Source: Nannobrachium achirus (lineage: Eukaryota > Chordata > Actinopteri > Myctophiformes > Myctophidae). Taken from it: a stretch of DNA of 64,000 nt. The stretch is taken from positions 8,592,322-8,656,321 of the forward strand of contig OY997655.1 of the NCBI GenBank assembly GCA_963921795.1, given 5' to 3'. Positions 45,313 through 56,438 of the stretch are shown piece by piece (the first letter of the stretch is position 1; every line of letters starts with the position of its first letter). A program made the position numbers and the translations under genes. A model generated the notes under the pieces. It had not been told where the DNA came from. It searched no databases and saw only the letters and a program-made list of their open reading frames with translations.

Positions 45313-46252
45313 TATCTAGAAGCTCACAATGTCAGGGGTTTGGTCATTTCTAGCCGATCCCGAGTATACTTGTGAAAAATACTGTATAGAGTAACGCCGG
45401 TTCTCCTACCCTATAGCCCGGCGGAAGGTCCTGGCACGATCGGCCTCGCCGATTCATCATCATCACGGATCCACGTGCACAAAATAGTAATCCCATAACA
45501 TGGAGGCCGACGGGGAATTCATCTTTAATGTCCATTTTCTCCAAACAACACTTTTAAAGCCAAGGATGGCATTAGATTCTCGCTACAATAACATAACAAA
45601 GGCATTGATCGGCCATTTTAGAAACGGCATGGGGTGACGATCGCTCCCGTTGAATGACGTCATGACGTCAACCCGGAAGTGTTTACGCAATGGACTTCTG
45701 GCCTTCAAAATAAGACAATGGATGCGTATGGAGCCTGCGAGAGGCACGCTAGACATTTAACCCGTTCATGTCTGGAGCACTAAATGGGTTAAAAGGTAAT
45801 TTCATAATTCACGTTTTGTACGTTTAATTCCTGGGGGAGTTAAAACCAACTTCATCTTCTGGAGTCTTCCCCTGACAACAGAGCAGAGAAATGCTCCCAT
45901 GATGCAGTCTGTTCACAAACGGCGAGGTTCTGTCTCTTCCTGTCGAGGGAAGAGAAGATTCCATTCAGCGCCAGAGAAAGAGAGAGAGAGAGAGTGATTA
46001 CGTTAATTGTCCATCATGTTAACAAAGGCTGCCCTATTTGTTCCCCATGTGTGTCCATGTCTCTCTGTGGTTAGAAGTCTAACCTCCCCCAGAAGGGACG
46101 TGCTGGGCCCCTGATTCAGCCTGGGAAAAAGAGTTGGAGAGGCCCGCATTGCGTGCTATAGAGAGAGATCTCTCTCTATAGCGCTGCTGCCTGCTACTCA
46201 AAGATTTTATGACAAAGTGACAAGCCAGTGGGCCAATTACATGAGTTATATT

Positions 46253-46480
46253 TCGTCATTGTCGGGGTGGAAACTTTGTATTCCAAAACCATTTTAAAAA
46301 TGATTTAAACTAGTGAAAACAGCAGATCACGCCTCGCACCGCGAGGCGTTGAGTGCTTGTAGATCTGCTGTTTTCACTACTTTTGTGCGACAGCCTTGTA
46401 TGATGAAGCAGGGCTTTGCTTTACGAAAAAATTACAAATTTGAAACTTGGAGATACGGGGTTTCTGCCCGACAGTGACGA
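46253..46480. mobile_element. HP-B MITE, copy sharing flanks with 343-577
   Basis: The termini are as in copy 1. The hairpin (46312-46378) has lost part of one arm. The flanks GTGACAAGCCAGTGGGCCAA and GGACGTGCTGGGCCCCTG also occur at the window start. Confidence 0.75.
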
Positions 46481-46879
46481 TTTACTTGGTTGGCCAGCCC
46501 AGCCCCCAAAATGGAACGAAGGCCGACATTTTATATTGATTTTTTTCCTAATGGTCGGCTTGGACCGGCCGGGAATGAACCGGCCGTTCGGGAGTTGCCC
46601 CGCTTTTCCCAATGGCCAGCACGTCCCTGTCCATGTCTCTCTGTGGTTAGAAGTCTAATAGCTGATGAAAGAGAATGGCCCTTGACTAATGGTCCAGGCA
46701 ATGGTCCCTGAGATGGAATGTCAGCCTGAGTGACAACCGCTAAAATATGTCCAGGCCTTTTTTTTGTTCTGACACTTAACAGACAGCCTAATGGTGCCCA
46801 AATGGAATGTCAAAAGACCCGCAGCAAAGAACTGTGTTTTTTTTCTATACTGCCAGGGAGTAGCAGACATAGAGGCTAT

Positions 46880-47442
46880 TAGGCCTAGGATTATTGACTG
46901 CTTTAACTATTGAAAAATAGCAGATATACAAGCTCACAGCGCGGCACTCGGTGCCGCGCTGTGAGCTTGTAGATCTGCTATTTTTGAAAAAGTTGTGAAA
47001 ATGTGTGCAAATCTTTGAATATATGTATTTTTAAAGTGAACGTTTGTGACTCAAATTTTGCTTCTGGGGGGGTCCCTGGAACTAGATATTTTGAATTGGG
47101 GGTCCGTGGCCAAATAAATATCATTTTGGGAGTCCTTCACATGAAAATGTTTGAGTACCACTGACATAATAGTCTCTCAAGAACAGACTAACTGAGCTCC
47201 AGTTAAGTGAAAAGGACCTTTTCTTTGACGATGGCTGGCCAGATTGCTGTCATAGAAACATAGGTTTTCTCCAAAAATCTTAGAAGGATTCAAAAGACAC
47301 TTATAGAATCGGGTCAAAATTCTAATTTTCACGATTTTTCAAAAATAGCAGATCTACAAGCTCGCAGCATATCTGCTATTTTTCAATAGTTAAAGCATAA
47401 AATAATGAAACACAAAATGTGTACCCGTTCTAAACGGGTTAA
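46880..47442. mobile_element. HP-A hairpin-ended MITE, complete body
   Basis: The first hairpin (46906-46988) is nearly perfect and the second (47334-47388) has lost its apex. Subterminal TTTAACTATTGAAAAATAGC and GCTATTTTTCAATAGTTAAA are inverted. The right end ACCCGTTCTAAACGGGTTAA abuts the next TTAA element. Confidence 0.78.
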
Positions 47443-47765
47443 CCCTTAAGTGCTGTTCGGGTCATTTTGACCCGTTTTACATTTTCATTTGGAAAAAAAA
47501 GGTAGAAGTTAAAAATGTTTCCACCTGAAACTCACTGGCCTTAAAGATTCTTCTGAGATGAACATGTAAAAAAAATATTTTTGCACTACACCCATGCTAC
47601 ACCCCCCTCATATTTTTTGAACCTTAAGTGCTGTTCGGGTCATTTTGACCCGGAAGCACAGAAATACACAGTATTATGCCAAAACACAGACACACAGTCA
47701 CCCCCACTTCTAACACCCCCCTTCCGAAGCCCCATTCCGAACCCCATTAACCCCTTAAGGGTTAA
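47439..47765. mobile_element. piggyBac-like MITE (TTAA, CCCTTAAG ends)
   Basis: TTAA flanks CCCTTAAGTGCTGTTCGGGT on the left and CCCCTTAAGGG on the right. The TGCTGTTCGGGTCATTTTGA block is repeated inside in direct orientation. TTAA targets and CCCTT ends are piggyBac hallmarks; the transposase is absent. Confidence 0.78.
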
Positions 47766-47799
47766 TGGGGTTGAGCTATTGTTATCTTTCTGCTATCTG

Positions 47800-48270
47800 T
47801 TATCTATCGGTTCCCATGTGTGTCCCCAACGTCCATATATGGTCATTTCAGTCCAGAATGAACAGGTTTTTATCTGTCCCGTACGTCCAGAATATGTGTG
47901 TAGTGTCCGTCCCGGTCTGATGATTGGATGATTACAAAATGTCCAATAGTTTGAGGATTGGTCAAGCTTCACATGACAATTCGGCCCTCCAGATAAAATC
48001 ATTAATTCATTCAGAATTCAGAATTCTGAAGCTCTAGAACACATACCGCTTCACTTCGAACCGAGTGTATATACAGAGTTCATAGCTCTAGAACACATAG
48101 AATAAAAGTTCACCACTTCACTTCGAACCGAGGTTTGATTTTGTATATTCCATATCTGCTTTGAAAGGCCTTCATCTTCCCACTATCCCACTGTGGTTCA
48201 CACTACTCAACTAGTACCATTGCGTGCTCTTCAGGGAATTATTAGACCCAGTAGTCAGCAGAATAACTGT
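47800..48270. other. Duplicated non-coding flank, partner near 55070-55620
   Basis: CCATATATGGTCATTTCAGT and TCCAGAATGAACAGG recur at 55260-55620. The stretch GCTTTGAAAGGCCTTCATCT to GCGTGCTCTTCAG recurs at 55090-55165. This ties the area to the duplicated KLHDC3-like segments. No gene is seen. Confidence 0.55.
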
Positions 48271-48899
48271 CAAATCTGGGAATAAATTCCTTACCAAACA
48301 ATTTCTTCACCAATGTGTTCGTAAAGGTGTCTAGTAACATATCTAACAAAGATTGAAATTCAACATCCCTAGCAAAAATGTTTGACAGCTAGGGTAATTC
48401 TGGGTCTCATTCACTTACTATACACTGTACTATAAGGGAAAAAATCACTCACAAAAATATGCTTTAAGTGGGATGTGAGGGGTCTAACTAGGTGTTTTTA
48501 ATTATTCTGAATCCATTGCAAGCATTGGACCCCATACACCTTGTGAAAAGTGATGACTCATCACTAAACCATCGTTTATTTTGCGTCTGATTTTGGACCA
48601 ATGAATGTTTTTCGTGCAAAACAAATGCTTGCAAAGGATTTTCAGAATAATTAAAAACACCTAGTTCTACCCCTAACATGCATATTTTTGGGAGTGAATT
48701 ACCCTAGCTGTCAAATATTTTGCTAGGGATGTTGAATTTCAATCTTTGTTAGATACTAGAAGCTGGGCCGCCCTTCGGGCAGCCCAGCGTCTAGTCGGCG
48801 ACCTGGCCAACTCGGAACAATGTAAATAGGGAATGAATGCCCCGCCCTTTAATGCAAACCCCATTATACCTGTTTTCATAGGACCCGTTTTGACCATCT

Positions 48900-49960
48900 G
48901 TCTGCCTGTGTCCATTTATGCCCATATATGGAGATATCTGTATCTGTCTGTCTGTCTGTCTGTCGGCGTCCATTTTATGTCCATATATGGAGATCACTGC
49001 AGTTATAGTTCTGGGTCCATTTTATGCCCATATATGGAGATATCTGTCTGTGCCTCCAACTGTGTTGCAGACACAGTGCCGGTTCCCCCTTTAATGCAAA
49101 CCTCATTATACCTGTTGTCATAGGACCCGTTTTGAACATCTGTTTGCCTGTGTCCATTTATGCCCATATATGGAGATATCTGTATCTGTCTGTCTGCGTC
49201 CATTTTATGCCCATATATGGAGATCTTTGACCATCTGTTTGCCTCTGTCCATTTATGTCCATATATGGAGATATCTGTATCTGTCTGTCTGCAATCCATT
49301 TTATGCCCATATATGGGGGCATTCATTTTATGCCCATATATGGAGAACGCGCGTGCCCGTGGGACGAACTTTTGTTGACTCATGTGGCGTACGTGATGTC
49401 AGAGCCTTTTATGAGTGATGTCACAATGAGTCAGCGCTTGCGCCGATTTCCTCCGGAACAGCCTGATGTCAACAATCAACCCCGCATAAGTTTGACCATC
49501 TGTTTGCCTGTGTCCATTTATGCCCATATATGGAGATATCTGTTATCTGTCTGTCTGTCAGCGTCCATTTTATGTCCATATATGGAGATCACTGCAGATA
49601 TAGTTCTGGGTGCATTCTATGCCCATATATGCCCATATATGGGTATATCTGTCTATTTGCGTCCATTTCATGCCCATATATGGAGATCTCTGTATCTGTC
49701 TGTCTGTGTCCCTTTATGCCCGTATATGGAGCCCATATATGGAGATCTCTGTATCTGTCTGTCTGTGTCCCTTTATGCCCGTATATGGAGATCTTTGTGA
49801 TTCTGCGTAAATGTTATGCCCATATATGCCATTTGCGTCCATTTTATGCCCATTTATGATCTCTGTATCCGTCTGTCTGTGTCCCTTTATGCCCGTATAT
49901 GGAGATCTTTGTGATTCTGCGTCCATTTTATGCCCATATATGCTATATATGGAGATATTC
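48900..49960. repeat. CCATATATGGAGAT array
   Basis: About a dozen exact CCATATATGG decamers, plus CCGTATATGG variants, recur every 40-100 bases with TATCTGTCTGTCTG and TCCATTTTATGCC spacers. The decamer fits the CC(A/T)6GG consensus bound by serum response factor. The open frames through it repeat a Met-Pro-Ile-Tyr-Gly-Asp phrase and are repeat translations. Confidence 0.85.
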
Positions 49961-50089
49961 AGAGATTTTTTGTTGACTCATGTGGTGTACGTGATGTCAG
50001 AGCCTTTTATGAGTGATGTCACAATGAGTCAGCGCTTGCGCCGATTTCCTCCGGAACAGCCTGATGTCAACAATCAACCCCGCATAAGG
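49374..50089. repeat. Duplicated 116-bp block with AP-1-like sites
   Basis: GTTGACTCATGTGG to CAACCCCGCATAAG occurs at 49374-49490 and again at 49974-50089. Each copy has TGACTCA and TGAGTCA (AP-1 consensus), and the CArG array lies between and around them. Confidence 0.75.
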
Positions 50090-50627
50090 AGATTCCGAAC
50101 GTTTCGCGCCGGTTCGGGAAAACCGCGTGTCGGGTCGGGTCGAGACCCGGCACTGCACTCCGTGCCGCGGCGGGGAACGCGCGTGCCGAATCTGAAGCCG
50201 GTGGGACGAACGGTTCTCGAGATACGCGGGTTACATACACGCAGACAGAGACTTCTCGCATTTATAGATAGATGTTACTAGACACCTTTTCCAACACATT
50301 GGTGAAGAAATTGTTTGGTAAGGAATTTATTCCCAGGGTTTTATTAAAATTCCCTGACTACAGGCACAAACTTGTGAAACAAATACAAAACTAGAAATAC
50401 TGTTCCTACGAAACAGTGTGGGCTCGCTCGTTACTATATTCTACAGCGTGCTAACTGTCATGTGAAGCTCAACCAATACTCCACCACTCTCAGATTTTCC
50501 GCACCTCATTGGCTAAGGGCCCTGCCTTTGTACTGTTGTGGCAGAACTTGGTAATAGTATAATAAATAAATAATGAAGATGGCAAAGTGGTCTCGTCTTT
50601 CAGGCGAGCCCACAATAACAATAGTCC

Positions 50628-51293
50628 AGTCATTATATGAAAAAAACTCAAACAAATTGCAATAGTAGCAAACTCAACTGATTCTGTATCTCATTATGTC
50701 CTTAGTGAGGGAAAAAAAGTCCCAAGGAATCCCATCGGGGCAAAGTTTTGAAAACGACCTACCTACCTTCACTTACTATACACTACAATATAAAGGAAAA
50801 AATTACTGAAAAAAAATCTGCTTTAAGTGGGATGTGAGGGGTCAAACTAGGGGTTTTTAATTATTCTGAATCCATTGCAAACATTTGTTTTGCATGAAAA
50901 ACATTCCTTGGGCTAAACACGGACCCAAAAGACTGTGAAAATTGATGACTCATCACTAAACCATCGTTTTGAGTGGCCATTTCTTGCCCAAGGAATGTTT
51001 TTCGTGCAAAACAAATGCTTGCAATGGATTCAGAATAATTAAAAACCCCTAGTTTGACCCCTCACATCCCACTTAAAGCAGATTTTTTTTCAGTCATTTT
51101 TTTCCTTTATATTGTAGTGTATAAGTAAGTGAAGGTAGGTAGGTCGTTTTCAAAACTTTGCCCTGGTGGGATTCCTTGGGACTTTTTTTCTCTCACTAAG
51201 GACATATTGAGGATACAAAATCAGTTGAGTTTGCTACTATTGCAATTTGTTTGAGGTTTAGCCTAATTTTGGCCTAAAATGACTGGACTACAA
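50628..51293. mobile_element. HP-C related fold-back element
   Basis: TAGTCCAGTCATT and AATGACTGGACTA are the ends, with complementarity through most of the 665 bp. The inner arms (GCAAACATTTGTTTTGCATG and partner) match 36305-36959. It lies directly upstream of the first KLHDC3-like gene. Confidence 0.75.
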
Positions 51294-51404
51294 CCCTTCC
51301 TCGGTTTTGAACCAAGAACCTTTTACTTTCGCTAAGCATGGACGTTTCTCATGCACCACAGAAGAACACAAGAATATTGTGACAACTAATTCCGTAGCAT
51401 TTAA

Positions 51405-51450
51405 ATACAGAGTAACCAACCAAGCACCTGTTTGGCTTCTCTCATTGGCC

Positions 51451-51483
<33 letters not shown>

Positions 51484-51604
51484 CTGTCAGGCTTCATGGA
51501 TTGGACAGGGTTTGCTTCACGTTCGTGCCACTGTTTCAATATGAGTGGCAGCGGGCTCACTAACTCTGTGTTCTGTTTGCGGTCGGTAACTCTTTCTTAA
51601 AGCG
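51405..51604 (+). promoter_or_regulatory. Conserved 5' flank of KLHDC3-like copy 1
   Basis: Two inverted CCAAT boxes (CTCATTGGCC near 51440 and ATGGATTGGACA near 51495) and the GTTTCAATATGAGTGGCAGC block are shared with 56248-56438 and 60873-61060. There is no TATA. A poly-C run of about 34 (51449-51482) has expanded between the CCAAT boxes only in this copy. Confidence 0.5.
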
Positions 51605-52672
51605 ATGCTGTGCTGGACACGGCATCTGGAAGGAGAGGAAAAAGAGGACGGTTGTCCAGAGGGAGAACGATACTGCGCTGCTATAGCGGCGAGGCACAAG
51701 GTGTACTTTTTTGGACACTACGAGAAGTACGAGAAGAACACGAAGGATGTGAAGAGCTGGCAGATTGATGTTCACATCTTCAACACAGTGTCTTTAGGCT
51801 GGGTAAAGTTGCCTCCAAAGACCCCTGGAGGAGGAGTAAGTCGCTATGAGGTTCCCTCCATGCGCTGGGGACACACAGCTGTGCTCATAGAAGATACGGT
51901 CTTCATTTGGGGAGAGTGCTGGAGAGGGCGGAGAGGGAGGTACTACGATGAGCTTTTTGCATTTGACGTTGATGCCCACAGATGGTTCAGACCCAGGGCT
52001 TATGGGGAAGTTCCAGAGGGGAGGAGGAACCACTCTGCCTGTGTGTTGGAGAAGGTTATGTTTATCTTTGGAGGATCGACCAAGCGGACTAGATATACGT
52101 ATGATATCTACAAATTGGACACCAGCACAATGGTCTGGTCTTTAATTAACAGCGGAGGAACTCCACCATCTGCTTCAAAAGGTCCCTCTGCCACCATCAT
52201 CGGGACAAAGATGTTTGTATTGGGAGGAATCAAGTGCAACAGAATCACAGTGTTTGACACAGAGACAAACTGCTGGCTGAGCACACCTGCACGGCGTCTT
52301 ACAGAAGAACTCATGTGTCGTTCAACCTTTACCTACAATGGAGAGCTGTACATATTTGGTGGACTTCAACAGAACCAGTCCTTTAGACCTCTGTGGAAAT
52401 ACAACCCAAAGACCTCCTTCTGGAAGAAGTTTGAGCCCAAGGGGAGAGGACCATGTACAATGGAAGGCATGTGCTGTTGCGTGGTGGGAGATCGTATCGT
52501 CTTCTTTAAAGGACCCAAACCCAGAGACACACCCGCCTATGACGTGTACATCTTAGACATGAGTACTCCCAGTCTTAAGACACTGTGCGAGCTGGCAGTT
52601 ATTCAGTACGGACTGGAGCAGTCTGGACTCCCACACAACGTCAGGTGGGAACTGGCAGCCATGACAAAATAG
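51605..52672 (+). CDS. klhdc3-like: Intronless KLHDC3-like kelch protein, copy 1
   Basis: This 355-residue frame starts MLCWTRHLEGEEKED. The first Met aligns with the start of KLHDC3 (MLRWTVHLEGG), a substrate receptor of CUL2 ubiquitin ligases that reads C-terminal degrons. Kelch blades are visible (IDVHIFNTVSLGWVKLPP; LFAFDVDAHRWFRPR; IYKLDTSTMVWSLI; FDTETNCWL; LWKYNPKTSFWKK). However, the Gly-Gly doublets of three blades are lost (FFGHY, WGECW, FFKGP). The C-terminus SLKTLCELAVIQYGLEQSGL, then PHNVRWELAAM, keeps the BC-box (SLxxxC) and Cul2-box-like part. The parent gene is about 380 residues with introns; this copy has none. It is about 30 residues shorter, part of which is a deletion before VFDTETNCW. 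It may be an adaptor with altered substrate choice, or decaying. Confidence 0.86.
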   Translation: MLCWTRHLEGEEKEDGCPEGERYCAAIAARHKVYFFGHYEKYEKNTKDVKSWQIDVHIFNTVSLGWVKLPPKTPGGGVSRYEVPSMRWGHTAVLIEDTVFIWGECWRGRRGRYYDELFAFDVDAHRWFRPRAYGEVPEGRRNHSACVLEKVMFIFGGSTKRTRYTYDIYKLDTSTMVWSLINSGGTPPSASKGPSATIIGTKMFVLGGIKCNRITVFDTETNCWLSTPARRLTEELMCRSTFTYNGELYIFGGLQQNQSFRPLWKYNPKTSFWKKFEPKGRGPCTMEGMCCCVVGDRIVFFKGPKPRDTPAYDVYILDMSTPSLKTLCELAVIQYGLEQSGLPHNVRWELAAMTK

Positions 52673-52875
52673 CATTCGTGGCATGTTGTGCAAAACGGGC
52701 CACTCCCACAAAAAAAGGTCACTTCCACAGGCCACTTTGGAAAACAATCGTAGAGAGTCGCAAATGAAATGTCACAAATCTGACGCGTGGTCATGTGACC
52801 ACAGAGATAAAGGTGTAGAGGTCATCTCTGGCACCGCTGGACCCAGCAGCGTGGAACTGTCAATAGGCTAAGGCA

Positions 52876-53206
52876 ATGTTTCCCAACCACTGTGCCACAG
52901 ATGTTGGTGTTCCCTTTGACATTTGAAAGTGAAGTCACAATTAAAGGACTTTTAAAAATGTTTTAATACCCCAAGAAGAAAAAGGAAAAAAAAAAAGACT
53001 AAGACCTAACCCTAACTCTACTACATCAAAAGTAATTAACAAACTATATAAAAACTGGTAAAACATTGGCCAAATGGTCAAATAATAAAAGAAAGAGGAA
53101 AACATTTTGAAAATAGCACAAACATCTAGGTGTGCCCTGGGATCTTTTGGCTATGAAATGTGTGCCCTTGCAGAAAAAAAGGTTGGGAAACACACTAAGG
53201 TACAAA
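52876..53206. mobile_element. hAT-like MITE (GTTTCCCAACCAC ends)
   Basis: AATGTTTCCCAACCACTGTG on the left and AAGGTTGGGAAACAC on the right are inverted termini, and the interior is AT-rich. A remnant of the same right end lies past copy 2 at about 60290-60350. Confidence 0.65.
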
Positions 53207-53213
53207 GAACATC

Positions 53214-53215
<2 letters not shown>

Positions 53216-53287
<72 letters not shown>
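53216..53287. repeat. (CA)n microsatellite
   Basis: A pure CA tract of about 36 units. Confidence 0.96.
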
Positions 53288-53290
<3 letters not shown>

Positions 53291-53609
53291 TGTCTCGTTT
53301 GTGCTGCTCCACACTGATTGCACTCGGCTGCGACCCCTGCCTGGGTGCATATCATATCTGTGTTGGAGCGACAGACTGACATCGAAATGGACCGTCAAAT
53401 TTCCATAGATAAGAGTTTATTTTCATGATTCAGATAGACCTGACCATTGATTATTAAACCTCCTTAATAGTGCGTAACGTTGCCTTTCATGTGCCCAGGT
53501 CTCACTGCATCCATGTGCTGTCTCACTGATTGACAAGGGCATGCAGCTAGTCTCTGATATGTGTGTGTGTGTGTGTGTGTACATTGCCAGATTTATGCTG
53601 ACAATTTGT

Positions 53610-54074
53610 TTAAAGGACGACTTTGTTTTTTTACAACAAGGGTTCATATTTTATTAGATTGTAATTAGAGAAAAGAAAAAGTGAGTGTTAAAATGTTTTA
53701 ATTTGCTTTGTTCTATTGTTTTATCGCATTTACCGTGTTAAAATGTGGGGCATGCGTACGCATGGGGGCATGGCTAAATATGTATTTTTAGACACAAAAA
53801 GACAGCAGTTTCTTTATTGCTATTTAAAGTAGCACTTCTAGCCCCCATAAGTCACATCTAACCATGATAGATTGTGTTGTATCTTGGGAATGGGTTTATT
53901 CTGTGTAAAATGACGTATTTAGCCACTTGTAAGCATGCCCCCAACCACTGAAATAAGAATCTCTAAAACAATAGAAAGAAGTAAATTAAATAATTTTAAC
54001 ACTCATCTTTTATATTCTTTAATTACAATCTAAAACATGAACCCTTGTTGTAAAAAACTAAAGTTGTCCTTTAA
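53610..54074. mobile_element. TTAA-flanked fold-back element
   Basis: TTAA flanks AGGACGACTTTG on the left and AAAGTTGTCCT on the right. The arms continue through ACAACAAGGGTTCAT and its complement. The centre contains GCATGCGTACGCATG. Confidence 0.78.
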
Positions 54075-54114
54075 GTCTGTTTCCCCGTGCTCTTCGGTCG
54101 CTTCTCACCCTTAA

Positions 54115-54310
54115 GACATCTTACTTGTTCAGTAATTTTCTTCTTTCTTTATATAGTATTTCTTCAAACTAGTACCCGTTTCCGTTTCCTAGTCGCACTG
54201 CAACAGAAGTGCTCCACTTGCTCCACTTCCGCAAGATGATGCATTTCCTAGTGAAACGGGCCAGGAAGGTGGGACAGAGCACTGGGAGGAATGTGATTTG
54301 ACGGTCAAAA
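54115..54310. repeat. Segmental-duplication 3' flank, partner at 62330-62500
   Basis: AACTAGTACCCGTTTCC, GAAGTGCTCCACTTGCT and GAAACGGGCCAGGAAGGTGG recur in order downstream of KLHDC3-like copy 3. This shows that the duplicated unit extends past the genes. Confidence 0.75.
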
Positions 54311-54445
54311 AGGATGTCTGAACTAGATATTATGTTGATATCATAGATATTTTATATCATATAGGAGAATTCCTATTATTTTTGTACCTACTACAACCAC
54401 CTGTTCATGAACGCCACTGTACTACCGGTTATTGTGTGCTCTTCA

Positions 54446-55014
54446 GTGGTGTAACGATATAGTAACTGTATCGAAATATCGTTTTTTAACTTCGAAATCG
54501 AAGTATATCGAAATGAAAACAGCTAAAATCGATGCGTATCGTTTTATTTTGTATGGTATGGTATCAAATCGGCAGTGCAAAGAATTGATTTTATCGATAC
54601 TACCTAATTGTGCATTGTATTTAGCATTTTTAAGAAGAAAGAATTAAAAGGAGGGGTTTAATTATTTTTCTCCCCCGATATAGCTACACTGGTCTATCGA
54701 TAAATGAGTGTAATCTCTGGGTTCATGTCAAGGTGCAGGTTTGTCAATATACAATATCCATGTATTTGCAAGATAATCACTGCGTTTACTTATTTATATC
54801 CATAATAATACATGTTTCCCTTAAAAACCTGCACTATCCACACCTTTCACACAGATTACATTTCTTTGCTAAATAGTTACTATATTGATTTTAAATCATT
54901 GAATCGAATCGTATCGTATCGCCATGAATGAACCAATATCGTCCATGTATCGTATTGTAAACCATGTATCGTGATATGTATCGAATCGCTATTAAAATGT
55001 ATCGTTACACCCCT
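54446..55014. mobile_element. hAT-like element rich in TATCGAAT motifs, copy 2
   Basis: TGGTGTAACGATATAGTAAC on the left and TATCGTTACACCCCTA on the right are inverted termini, and the body matches 9139-9704. No matching 8-bp duplication is seen. Flanks carry the GTGCTCTTCAG phrase that is duplicated around the KLHDC3-like units. Confidence 0.7.
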
Positions 55015-55316
55015 ATTGAAAACTATGCAAAAATATGCTTTTTTGAAGTCAAAGACTTCTCTGCATGACTTCTTTATATACCATATCTGCTTTGAAAGGC
55101 CTCCATCTTCCCACTATCCCACTGTGGTTCACACTACTCAACTAGTACCATTGCGTGCTCTTCAGTGAATGATTAGAGCCAGGCACAAACTTGGGAAACA
55201 AATAAAAAAATAACAACCCTTCCTAGATTTTTGAAGCGGTGAAAACCGCTTCCTATGAGTGGCTTTGTGTGTATCACGCCCATATATGGTGATTTTAGTC
55301 CAGAATGAACAGGCTT

Positions 55317-55404
55317 TTTCAAAAACAGAATGTCCGTTTAATTACCATAATATGGTAATTAATTACCATAATATGGTAATTAAACGGACATTCTGTTTTT
55401 GAAA
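55317..55404. repeat. Perfect 88-bp palindrome without loop
   Basis: TTTTCAAAAACAGAATGTCC to its exact complement, with centre GGTAATTAATTACC. It interrupts a duplicated CCAGAATGAACAGG repeat. Confidence 0.9.
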
Positions 55405-56066
55405 ATGGTGACTGAGATCAGCATATATTATATGGTGATCTCAGTCCAGAATGAACAGGGTTTTTCAAAAACACAATGTATGTCACCTCATGTCCATATA
55501 TGGTCACTCCAGGCCAGAATGAACAGTTTTTTTTCTGTCCCGTACGTGCAGAATATCAGTCCAGAATGAATAGGCTTTTTCAAAAAGCAAAATGTGTGTC
55601 CCATGTCCATATATGGTCATTTCAGAAACATCTAATAGGTCTCACCTATTGCAGCAATGACAAATAGCCGCATAAGAGCAAAAGCAAAGGCACAATAAGA
55701 ATATACAGATGCTAACAGAATGGTAAAAAGGAGCATTAAGGCAGACAAGAGTAAATACATTGAAAATCAAGTCATTGAAAAATGTAGTAGGCCACAAAGA
55801 TAACAGAAACTGAAATAATTATGGGATGCAGTTGACAAACAACTAAGAGACCAGCAAGCAGGATTTTTTATATATTCTTTTAAAACCTATTATACCGGCT
55901 GTCATACCGGCTCTCCAGACAATTCTATACTAAGATTCACCGCTTCACTTCGAACCGAGGTTTGATTTTTTAACCAAGAAACCTATTTTTGCTAAGCATG
56001 GACATTTCTCATGCACCACAGAAGAACACAAGAATATTGTGACAATTAATTCCGTAGCCTTTAAAA

Positions 56067-56245
56067 CTAGACCAGGTCAACCTGGTTGTGCCAGACCCCC
56101 TGTCTGTCATCATCATTTATGACATCATGCCTTTTGTAGGCATGTTATCATCATGTCATCATCATATATACCCTTTATATAGAAAACCCGGACAGACAGA
56201 CCGACATTTGCTTATGTAGGCCTACCCATTTCATGGGTCTGGCAA
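56067..56245. mobile_element. MITE with TGCCAGACCC ends, copy 1
   Basis: TGTGCCAGACCC and GGGTCTGGCA are inverted, preceded by the small palindrome CCAGGTCAACCTGG. Comparison with copies 1 and 3 of the KLHDC3-like flank shows the uninterrupted site, so this is a clean insertion. A second copy is at 56989-57170. Confidence 0.8.
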
Positions 56246-56247
56246 AC

Positions 56248-56438
56248 AGTAACCAATCAAGCACCTGTTCGGCTTCTCTCATTGGCCAACCCCCAAACCG
56301 TCAGGCTTCATGGATTGGACAGGGTTTGCGTCACGTTCGTGCCACTGTTTCAATATGAGTGGCAGCGGGCACACAAGCTCTGTATTCTGTTTGCAGTCGG
56401 GCACTCTTTCTTAGCGTCGGGTTTTTTTGTTTACTGCG
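56248..56438 (+). promoter_or_regulatory. Conserved 5' flank of KLHDC3-like copy 2
   Basis: The inverted CCAAT boxes (CTCATTGGCC, ATGGATTGGACA) and GTTTCAATATGAGTGGCAGC are in the same order and spacing as the other copies. The C-run is short here (CAACCCCCAAACC). Confidence 0.5.

Larger units (their letters stand above)
48276..50336. mobile_element. 2.06-kb inverted-repeat-bounded unit carrying a CArG-motif array
   Basis: CTGGGAATAAATTCCTTACC and the next 45 bases are mirrored at the right end (GGTAAGGAATTTATTCCCAG at 50317-50336, with continuing complementarity to about 50270). Inside are a palindrome (48330-48767, HP-C related) and the CCATATATGG array. No transposase is recognised and no clean target duplication was found. 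Confidence 0.65.

Noticed and set aside
49003-50281. Open frames repeating a Met-Pro-Ile-Tyr-Gly-Asp phrase
   Set aside because: They are translations of the CCATATATGGAGAT repeat in several frames and both strands, not a repeat protein.
51448-51482. Poly-C run as a functional i-motif or G-quadruplex promoter switch
   Set aside because: It is present only in copy 1 of three promoters and homopolymer length is unreliable, so it is better explained as a slippage expansion.
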